The notes below the pieces were generated by a model, which ran no database searches, was not told the origin of the DNA, and saw nothing but the letters and a program-made list of their open reading frames with translations. From JAYQKL01 sp965243245 (GTDB lineage Bacteria; Pseudomonadota; Alphaproteobacteria; RS24), in the NCBI GenBank assembly GCA_965243245.1, contig OZ251536.1, positions 434,001-498,000 on the forward strand: a stretch of DNA of 64,000 nt, written 5' to 3'. Position numbers and translations under genes: made by a program. Every line of letters starts with the position of its first letter. Position 1 is the first letter of the stretch. This document shows positions 12,901 to 24,900 of this stretch, one piece after another.

Positions 12901-15900
12901 AACTATAGATAACACTATCACCAGACACATCTGGGGTGGCACTCGCGGTGTAAATAACATCCGCACTGCCTTTATTGCTGGCATCATCATTGGCGGCAAT
13001 ATTCTCATTTGTCGATGCATCAGTGCCAGAAGTAAACACCGGCGCATTGTCGTTCAAATCATTGACTGAAACCGTAACGATCTGGTCTGCCGTCCTGTCC
13101 ACATTATCTACCGTAACAGAGGCACGCACCGTGAATGTATAACTCGACTGGTTCTCATGGTCAGGCGATTGACGCAACCAAACTTCGCCATTATTAGTGT
13201 CAATCCCAAAGGAAGCCCCATCACCTGTTTCAAGAAGAGTATAAGTAACAGCATCACTCGCATCATCTGGTGTGGCAAGAGCGATGTAAATAACATCCGC
13301 ATTACCTTTCGTGCTGACATCATCATTGGCGGCAATGTTCTCATTTGCGCTCGCATTTGTGCCAGAGGTAAAACTCGGCGCGGCATCATTCAAATCATTG
13401 ACCAAGACTGTAACGATATGATCTGTTGTTTGGGTTGCGCCATCTGCCGTAACAGAAGCACGTACCGTGAATGTATAACTCGATTTGCTTTCATGGTCAG
13501 GCGAGGTGCGGAACCAGACCTCACCATTATTAGCATCAATCCCGAAAGCATCACTATCTGTGCCTAGCAAACTATAGATAACGCTATCACTCGCATTATC
13601 TGGTGTGGCAATCGCGGTATAAATAACCTCCGCATTGTCTTTCGTGCTGGCATCATCATTGGCGACAATGTTTTCATTTGCGCTCGCATCTGCACCAGAA
13701 GTAAAGACGGGCGCATTATCATTCAAATCATTGACTGAAACCGTAACGATATGGTCTGCTGTTTGGGTTGAACCATCTGCCGTAACAGAAGCACGTACCG
13801 TGAATGTATAACTCGACTTGCTTTCATGGTCAGGCGAGGTGCGAAACCAAACCTCACCATTATTAGCATCAATCCCGAAAGCATCACTATCTGTGCCTAG
13901 CAGACTATAGATAACGCTATCACTCGCATTATCTGGTGTCGCACTCGCGGTATAAATAACCTGCGCACTGCCTTTATTGCTGGCATCATCATTGGCGGCA
14001 ATGTTTTCATTTGCGCTCGCATCTGTGCCAGAAGTAAAGACGGGATCACTATCATTCATACCATTAATCGTGACCGTGACGATATGGTCTGCTGTTTGGG
14101 TTGAACCATCTGCCGTAACAGAGGCACGCACCGTGAAGCTATAACTCGATTTGCTTTCATGGTCAGGCGAGGTGCGAAACCAAACCTCGCCATTATTAGC
14201 GTCAATCCCGAAAGCATCACTATCTGTACCTAGCAAGCTATAGATAACGCTACTATCAGATACATCTGGTGTCGCACTCGCGGTGTAAATAACCTGCGCA
14301 CTGCCTTTATTGCTGGCATCATCATTGGCGGCAATATTCTCATTTGCGCTCGCATCTGCACCAGAAGTAAACACAGGCGCATTGTCGTTCAAATCATTGA
14401 CTGAAACCGTAACGATCTGGTCTGCTGTTTGGGTTGAACCATCTGCCGTAACAGAAGCACGTACCGTGAAGCTATAACTCGATTGGCTCTCATGGTCAGG
14501 CGAGGTACGAAACCAAACCTCACCATTATTAGCATCAATCCCGAAAGCATCACTATCTGTGCCTAGCAGACTATAGATAACACTATCACTCGCATTATCT
14601 GGTGTCGCACTCGCGGTATAAATAACCTGCGCACTGCCTTTATTGCTGGCATCATCATTGGCGGCAATATTCTCATTTGCGCTCGCATCTGCACCAGAAG
14701 TAAACACCGGCGCATTGTCGTTCAAATCATTGACTGAAACCGTAACGATATGGTCTGCTGTTTGGGTTGAACCATCTGCCGTAACAGAGGCACGCACCGT
14801 GAAGCTATAACTCGACTTGCTTTCATGGTCAGGCGATTGACGCAACCAAACTTCGCCATTATTAGTGTCAATCCCAAAGGAAGCCCCATCACCTGTTTCA
14901 AGAAGAGTATAAGTAACAGCATCACTCGCATCATCTGATGTGGCAAGAGCGATGTAAATAACATCCGCATTACCTTTCGTGCTGGCATCATCATTGGCGG
15001 CAATGTTTTCATTTGCGCTCGCATCTGCACCAGAAGTAAACACCGGCGTATTATCATTCAAATCATTGACTGAAACCGTAACGATATGGTCTGCTGTTTG
15101 GGTTGAACCATCTGCCGTAACAGAAGCACGTACCGTGAAGCTATAACTCGATTTACTCTCATGGTCAGGCGAGGTGCGAAACCAAACCTCACCATTATTG
15201 GCATCAATCCCGAAAGCATCACTATCTGTGCCTAGCAAGCTATAGATAACGCTATCACTCGCATTATCTGGTGTCGCACTCGCGGTATAAATAACCTCTG
15301 CATTGTCTTTCGTGCTGGCATCATCATTGGCGGCAATGTTTTCATTTGCACTCGCATCTGCACCAGAAGTAAACACAGGCGCATTGTCGTTCAAATCATT
15401 GACTGAAACCGTAACGATATGGTCTGCTGTTTGGGTTGAACCATCTGCCGTAACAGAAGCACGTACCGTAAAGCTATAACTCGATTTGCTTTCATGGTCA
15501 GGCGAGGTACGAAACCAAACCTCACCATTATTAGCATCAATCCCGAAAGCATCACTATCTGTGCCTAGCAGACTATAGATAACGCTATCACTCGCATTAT
15601 CTGGTGTCGCACTCGCGGTATAAATAACCTCCGCATTGTCCTTCGTGCTGGCATCATCATTGGCACCAAGATTTTCATTTGCGCTCGCATCTGTGCCAGA
15701 AGTAAAGACGGGATCACTATCATTCATACCATTAATCGTGACCGTGACGATATGGTCTGCTGTTTGGGTTGAACCATCTGCCGTAACAGAAGCACGTACC
15801 GTAAAGCTATAACTCGATTTACTCTCATGGTCAGGCGAGGTGCGAAACCAAACCTCACCATTATTGGCATCAATCCCGAAAGCATCACTATCTGTGCCTA

Positions 15901-18900
15901 GCAGACTATAGATAACACTATCACTCGCATTATCTGGTGTCGCACTCGCGGTATAAATAACCTCTGCATTGTCTTTCGTGCTGGCATCATCATTGGCGGC
16001 AATGTTTTCATTTGCACTCGCATCTGCACCAGAAGTAAACACAGGCGCATTGTCGTTCAAATCATTGACTGAAACCGTAACGATCTGGTCTGCTGTTTGG
16101 GTTGAACCATCTGCCGTAACAGAGGCACGCACCGTGAAGCTATAACTCGACTTGCTTTCATGGTCAGGCGAGGTGCGAAACCAAACCTCACCATTATTAG
16201 CATCAATGCCGAAAGCGTCACTATCTGTGCCTAGCAAGCTATAGATAACACTACTATCAGATACATCTGGTGTCGCACTCGCGGTATAAATAACCTCTGC
16301 ACTGCCTTTATTGCTGGCATCATCATTGGCGGCAATGTTTTCATTTGCACTCGCATCTGCACTAGAAGTAAACACCGGCGCATTGTCGTTCAAATCATTG
16401 ACTGAAACCGTAACGATATGGTCTGCTGTTTGGGTTGAACCATCTGCCGTAACAGAGGCACGCACCGTGAAGCTATAACTCGATTGGCTCTCATGGTCAG
16501 GCGAGGTGCGAAACCAAACCTCACCATTATTGGCATCAATCCCGAAAGCATCACTATCTGTCCCTAGCAAGCTATAGATAACGCTATCACTCGCATTATC
16601 TGGTGTCGCACTCGCGGTATAAATAACCTCTGCATTGTCTTTCGTGCTGGCATCATCATTGGCGGCAATGTTTTCATTTGCACTCGCATCTGCACCAGAA
16701 GTAAACACAGGCGCATTATCATTCAAATCATTGACTGAAACCGTGACGACCTGGTCTGCTGTTTGGGTTGAACCATCTGCCGTAACAGAAGCACGTACCG
16801 TAAAGCTATAACTCGATTTGCTTTCATGGTCAGGCGAGGTACGAAACCAAACCTCACCATTATTAGCATCAATCCCGAAAGCATCACTATCTGTGCCTAG
16901 CAAACTATAGATAACACTACTATCAGATACATCTGGTGTCGCACTCGCGGTATAAATAACCTCTGCACTGCCTTTATTGCTGGCATCATCATTGGCGGCA
17001 ATGTTTTCATTTGCACTCGCATCTGCACTAGAAGTAAACACCGGCGCATTGTCGTTCAAATCATTGACTGAAACCGTAACGATATGGTCTGCTGTTTGGG
17101 TTGAACCATCTGCCGTAACAGAGGCACGCACCGTGAAGCTATAACTCGATTGGCTCTCATGGTCAGGCGAGGTGCGAAACCAAACCTCACCATTATTGGC
17201 ATCAATCCCGAAAGCATCACTATCTGTCCCTAGCAAGCTATAGATAACGCTATCACTCGCATTATCTGGTGTCGCACTCGCGGTATAAATAACCTCTGCA
17301 TTGTCTTTCGTGCTGGCATCATCATTGGCGGCAATGTTTTCATTTGCACTCGCATCTGCACCAGAAGTAAACACAGGCGCATTATCATTCAAATCATTGA
17401 CTGAAACCGTGACGACCTGGTCTGCTGTTTGGGTTGAACCATCTGCCGTAACAGAAGCACGTACCGTAAAGCTATAACTCGATTTGCTTTCATGGTCAGG
17501 CGAGGTACGAAACCAAACCTCACCATTATTAGCATCAATCCCGAAAGCATCACTATCTGTGCCTAGCAAACTATAGATAACGCTATCACTCGCATTATCT
17601 GGTGTCGCACTCGCGGTATAAATAACCTCCGCATTGTCCTTCGTGCTGGCATCATCATTGGCGGCAATGTTCTCATTTGCGCTCGCATCTGCACCAGAAG
17701 TAAACACCGGCGCATTGTCGTTCAAATCATTGACTGAAACCGTGACGACCTGGTCTGCTGTTTGGGTTGAACCATCTGCCGTAACAGAGGCACGTACCGT
17801 GAAGCTATAACTCGATTTGCTTTCATGGTCAGGCGAGGTACGAAACCAAACCTCACCATTATTAGCATCAATCCCGAAAGCATCACTATCTGTGCCTAGC
17901 AGACTATAGATAACACTATCACTCGCATTATCTGATGTCGCACTCGCGGTGTAAATAACCTCTGCACTGCCTTTATTGCTGGCATCATCATTGGCACCAA
18001 GATTTTCATTTGCGCTCGCATCTGTGCCAGAAGTAAAGACGGGATCACTATCATTCATACCATTAATCGTGACCGTGACTACATGGTCTGCTGTTTGGGT
18101 TGAACCATCTGCCGTAACAGAGGCACGCACCGTGAAGCTATAACTCGATTGGCTCTCATGGTCAGGCGAGGTGCGAAACCAAACCTCACCATTATTAGCA
18201 TCAATCCCGAAAGCATCACTATCTGTGCCTAGCAAGCTATAGATAACGCTATCACTCGCATTATCTGGTGTCGCACTCGCGGTGTAAATAACCTCTGCAT
18301 TGTCCTTCGTGCTGGCATCATCATTGGCGGCAATATTCTCATTTGCGCTCGCATCTGTGCCAGAAGTAAACACCGGCGCATTGTCGTTCAAATCATTGAC
18401 TGAAACCGTAACGATCTGGTCTGCTGTTTGGGTTGAGCCATCTGCCGTAACAGAAGCACGCACCGTGAAGCTATAACTCGACTTGCTTTCATGGTCAGGC
18501 GAGGTACGAAACCAGACCTCACCATTATTGGCATCAATCCCGAAAGCATCACTATCTGTGCCTAGCAGACTATAGATAACACTATCACTCGCATTATCTG
18601 GTGTCGCACTCGCGGTGTAAATAACCTCTGCACTGCCTTTATTGCTGGCATCATCATTGGCGGCAATGTTCTCATTTGCGCTCGCATCTGTGCCAGAAGT
18701 AAAGACGGGATCACTATCATTCATACCATTAATCGTGACCGTAACGATATGGTCTGCTGTTTGGGTTGAACCATCTGCCGTAACAGAGGCACGTACCGTG
18801 AAGCTATAACTCGATTTGCTTTCATGGTCAGGCGAGGTGCGAAACCAAATCTCGCCCGTTGTTGCATCAATCCCGAAAGCATCACTATCTGTACCTAGCA

Positions 18901-21900
18901 GACTATAGATAACGCTACTATCAGATACATCTGGTGTCGCACTCGCGGTGTAAATAACCTGCGCACTGCCTTTATTGCTGGCATCATCATTGGCGGTAAT
19001 ATTCTCATTTGCGCTCGCATCTGCACCAGAAGTAAACACCGGCGCATTGTCGTTCAAATCATTGACTGAAACCGTAACGATCTGGTCTGCTGTTTGGGTT
19101 GAACCATCTGCTGTAACAGAGGCACGCACCGTGAAGCTATAACTTGATTTGCTCTCATGGTCAGGCGAGGTACGAAACCAGACCTCACCATTATTAGCAT
19201 CAATCCCGAAAGCATCACTATCTGTGCCTAGCAAGCTATAGATAACGCTATCACTCGCATTATCTGGTGTCGCACTCGCGGTGTAAATAACCTCTGCACT
19301 GCCTTTATTGCTGGCATCATCATTGGCACCAAGATTTTCATTTGCGCTCGCATCAGTGCCAGAAGTAAAGACGGGATCACTATCATTCATACCATTAATC
19401 GTGACCGTGACTATATGATCTGCTGTCTTTTCAGCTTCACCCTCAACCATAACAGAGGCACGCACCGTGAAGCTATAACTCGATTTGCTTTCATGGTCAG
19501 GCGAGGTACGAAACCAGACCTCGCCCGTTGTGGCATCAATGCCGAAAGCGTCACTATCTGTGCCTAGCAAGCTATAGATAACACTACTATCAGATACATC
19601 TGGTGTCGCAAGGGCGGTATAAATAACATCCGCATTGTCTTTCGTGTTGGCATCATCATTGGCGGCAATATTCTCATTTGCACTCGCATCTGCACCAGAA
19701 GTAAACACCGGCGCATTGTCGTTCAAATCATTGACCAAGACCGTAACGATCTGGTCTGCTGTTTGGGTTGAACCATCTGCCGTAACAGAGGCACGCACCG
19801 TGAATGTATAACTCGACTTGCTTTCATGGTCAGGCGAGGTGCGAAACCAAACCTCACCATTATTAGCATCAATCCCGAAAGCATCACTATCTGTGCCTAG
19901 CAGACTATAGATAACGCTATCACTCGCATTATCTGGTGTCGCACTCGCGGTATAAATAACCTCCGCATTGTCCTTCGTGCTGGCATCATCATTGGCGGCA
20001 ATGTTCTCATTTGCACTCGCATCTGTGCCAGAAGTAAAGACGGGATCACTATCATTCATACCATTAATCGTGACCGTGACGATATGGTCTGCTGTTTGGG
20101 TTGAACCATCTGCCGTAACAGAAGCACGTACCGTAAAGCTATAACTCGATTTACTCTCATGGTCAGGCGAGGTGCGAAACCAAACCTCACCATTATTGGC
20201 ATCAATCCCGAAAGCATCACTATCTGTACCTAGCAAGCTATAGATAACGCTACTATCAGATACATCTGGTGTCGCAATCGCGGTGTAAATAACCTGCGCA
20301 CTGCCTTTATTGCTGGCATCATCATTGGCGGCAATATTCTCATTTGCGCTCGCATCTGCACCAGAAGTAAACACCGGCGCATTGTCGTTCAAATCATTGA
20401 CTGAAACCGTAACGATATGGTCTGCTGTTTGGGTTGAGCCATCTGCCGTAACAGAAGCACGTACCGTGAATGTATAACTCGATTTGCTTTCATGGTCAGG
20501 CGAGGTGCGAAACCAAACCTCACCATTATTAGCATCAATCCCGAAAGCATCACTATCTGTGCCTAGCAAGCTATAGATAACGCTATCACTCGCATTATCT
20601 GGTGTCGCAATCGCGGTGTAAATAACCTGCGCACTGCCTTTATTGCTGGCATCATCATTGGCGGTAATATTCTCATTTGCGCTCGCATCTGTGCCAGAAG
20701 TAAAGACGGGATCACTATCATTCATACCATTAATCGTGACCGTGACGATATGGTCTGCTGTTTGGGTTGAACCATCTGCCGTAACAGAGGCACGCACCGT
20801 GAAGCTATAACTCGATTTGCTTTCATGGTCAGGCGAGGTGCGAAACCAAATCTCGCCATTATTAGCGTCAATCCCGAAAGCATCACTATCTGTACCTAGC
20901 AAGCTATAGATAACGCTACTATCAGATACATCTGGTGTCGCACTCGCGGTGTAAATAACCTCCGCATTGTCCTTCGTGCTGGCATCATCATTGGCGGCAA
21001 TATTCTCATTTGCGCTCGCATCTGCACCAGAAGTAAACACAGGCGCATTGTCGTTCAAATCATTGACTGAAACCGTAACGATCTGGTCTGCTGTTTGGGT
21101 TGAGCCATCTGCTGTAACAGAGGCACGCACCGTGAAGCTATAACTTGATTTGCTCTCATGGTCAGGCGAGGTACGAAACCAAATCTCGCCCGTTGTGGCA
21201 TCAATGCCGAAAGCGTCACTATCTGTGCCTAGCAGACTATAGATAACGCTATCACTCGCATTATCTGGTGTCGCAAGGGCGGTATAAATAACCTGCGCAC
21301 TACCTTTCGTGTTGGCATCATCATTGGCGGCAATATTCTCATTTGCACTCGCATCTGCACCAGAAGTAAAGACGGGCACTTCATTCACATTGGTGATATT
21401 AACAGTTACCATAACAAGGTCACTATCGACATCTCCGTCATTCACTTTCACACGCAGCGTAATTGTGGGCTCGGTTTCATGATCAGTGAGTTTATCCGCC
21501 AAAAGAACCAGCTTATAAACACCCTCATCAACCAGCACATCAAACCGCGTGGAAACATCCGTGCCGCTTGCACCTTCATAGACAGTGAAACTAGCCCCAT
21601 TCAATGTATCATCCACATCTGCCGTGGTGAAGGTCAGCCCCGTATCCGTTTGGGTTGCCACGTTTTCAGCCATACTACCTGTTCCTGTGGCACTGAGCGT
21701 TGGGGCATCATTGACACCCGTAATATCAATGGTAATCGTTCTTATGTCACTGGCAGCACCATCAGAGTCAAGCAATTGAACTTCAAAGGTTTCCGTGCCA
21801 TTCAGGTCTGTGTCCAGCTTTTGAGTATCGGCATCGGTATTATCCAACACATAACGCCACTGACCATCTGCGCCCAGATATAATGTCCCATAAACACCGC

Positions 21901-24900
21901 CAATAGCCGCGCCGCCCGCGTTAAGCGCATCATCGCCTGTACCCATAACAAAATCTGTTTCGGGCGCGCCGCCATCCGTATTGCTCGCTGTCGTGGTGGC
22001 CTTAGCCTGAACACTAATATCACCCGCACCAATGGCCGTATCATCCGCATCGCCATCGCTGAAATTAAAAGTGCCAGTGGCAAATGAAAAGGCATCTTCT
22101 GTAGCAGTTCCCGTTTCATCAGCAGACAAAACAGGCTTGTTTTCAGCCCCCGTAATATTAACGGTAATTTTGCGCACAGGGCTGTCCGCGTTATCATCAT
22201 TAACCCGCACAAAGACGCTATCGGTTGCGGTTTCGCCGTCAACAAGCCCCTCGACGGCACTCTCATTCAGTGTATAAGTCCAACTCACCGTGCCGTCAGT
22301 TGCACGCGTGAAGGTGAAGCTGCCATAAGTGCCATCTGTGATTGCATCGGATACCCCCTTACCAGCAATCGTTACAGTCGTTTGTGTATTCGCATCATGT
22401 CCGATCGCTGTTGTGATAGTGGCGGTGCTCTCATTCGTATTGCCGATGAAAACGTCAAGGTTTTGCACTGTATCATCACCATCAACATCGCCAAAATAGA
22501 GCGCACCCTTAGCGACAAGATCAGCCGTCACCCCATTACCGCTTTCAGCAACCGACAGGTCAGTATCATCATTGAGTTTTGTACTTCCACCTTGATGAAA
22601 TTGGGTTGGCGTAAGTATCTCCGAGCCAGAATGTCCATCAAGTAATGTCGCGTCATAACGAGAACTTGCGTCCTCATTAAACTTATTAATAACATCCTCA
22701 AGCGTGAATGAAAAATGACCCTCACCATATTTAAATATGTCAATGTCATCGTCTACAGATATATTCAGATAGTTTTGGGCGAATCCAGTCGTTGCCGCCT
22801 CAAACTTTATCCCGGAAGGGGTTTGTCCATCTTTGACCGTAAATTTTATGCCATGGAAAATGATGAAATCCGCCCCCGTGGTCTCAGCCAGCGTAGGCAG
22901 AATATCTAGAGTCGGCGCGTCATTTGTCCCTTTCAAGGTAAGGTTGACTGTTTCGACATTAGAAAATAAGCCATTATTAGAAACGCGAACATGGAATTGG
23001 TCCGTGAGAGTATCACCCTCATCCATAGCCTGCACATTCTCATTAGCTTCATTAATCTCATAGCTCCATGTGCCATCAGCTTTCAGATAAGTTATGCCAT
23101 AGTGAGTCTCAAAAGATGTTCCCTTATTGTTATTGGCTGTGTCATCACCATCAAGCCAATTGCCGTTAGTAGCGCGCGCCTGAATTTTCAAATCAGTATC
23201 AAAAATATTGCCGTCCCCCGCATCACCATCACTAACAGAAAAAGCACCAGAGGCCGTGTTATCAGCATTCTCAGCAGTATTTTGTATGCCGCCTTTCTCA
23301 AACAGAGATAAATCTTGAAGCTCACCCTCTTTAAATTGCAATACAGGGGCTTCATTCAGATCATTAAGGCTAACCGTAACCGTGCGATCCGCAATATGAA
23401 CTGCCTCATCTGTCGTAACAGAAGCACGCACCGTGAATGTATAACTCGACTTGGTTTCATAATCAGGCGAGGTCCGAAACCAAACCTCACCCGTATCAGA
23501 ATTAATTCCAAAAGCGTCATTATCCGTTTCTAGCAGACTATAGACAACCGTATCCGTTGGATTATCTGGCGTTGCAATCGCGGTATAAATAACCTCTGCA
23601 CTGCCTTTCGTGCTAGCATCATCATTGGCGGCAATGTTTTCATTTGCACTCGCAATCTCAAGCGAACTAAAGACCGGATCATTATCGGGCTGGTCATTAA
23701 TCGTGACCGTGACCGTATGCTCTGCTGTCTTCTCGCCTTCGCCCTCAACCGTAACAGAGGCACGCACCGTGAAGCTATAACTCGTTTTACTCTCATAGTT
23801 TGGAGAGGTCCGAAACCAGACCTCACCATTATTGGCATCAATCCCGAAAGCGTCACTATCTGTGCCTAGCAAGCTATAGATAACACTACTATCAGATACA
23901 TCTGGTGTCGCACTCGCGGTATAAATAACCTCTGCACTACCTTTATTGCTGGCATCATCATTGGCGACAACATTTTCATTTGCACTCGCATCAGTGCCAG
24001 AAGTAAACACCGGCGCATTATCATTCAAATCATTGACTGAAACCGTAACGATATGGTCTGCTGTTTGGGTTGAACCATCTGCCGTAACAGAGGCACGCAC
24101 CGTGAATGTATAACTCGATTGGCTTTCATGGTCAGGCGAGGTGCGCAACCAAACCTCACCATTATTGGCGTCAATTCCAAAAGCGTCACTATCTGTGCCG
24201 AGCAAGCTATAGATAACGCTATCACTCGCATCATCTGGCGGTGCAATCGCGATATAAATAACATCTGCACTACCTTTATTGCTGGCATCATCATTGGCGA
24301 CAACATTTTCATTTACGCTCGCATCTGCACCAGAGGTAAAGACGGGCGCACTATCGTTTAAATCAGTAAGGGTGAGCGTAATATCACGCGTGACTATGCT
24401 TACATTATTAGACAAGTTAGATGTGCTGGTCGCCGTAATTTGAATATTCAAAATAGCATCCGAACTTTCAGAATCAAGCACCGCACCATCTTTTAACCCA
24501 AGCTGACCCGTCTCATTAATCTCAAAATAATCAGTAATGACAGCACTTGGCGTGCCATTCACCTCTGGCGCATCACCCATCCATGCAATCGAATAACTAA
24601 GCACATCAACAGGCGCGCCTGCTGGCTGGCCAGTGTTATCAGCATCAGTCGCCGATGCATCAAGCAATAAATCAGGCGCATCGTTTTCGGCTAAACTGAT
24701 CGCATCGCCTGTCTGATTAACAAAGACCGGCGCATTATCGTCAATATTATTCAGATTAATCTGATAATCATGTGTTGTTGCCGTAATTTTTGCCCAAGTA
24801 AGTTGTCCGCCATTTTGCTCAACACCCGTTGAAGCTACCGGTGCGTCGCCGCCATGAGCTTCAACCGTGCCAATAACATAATATTCACCATCCGCTGGAA

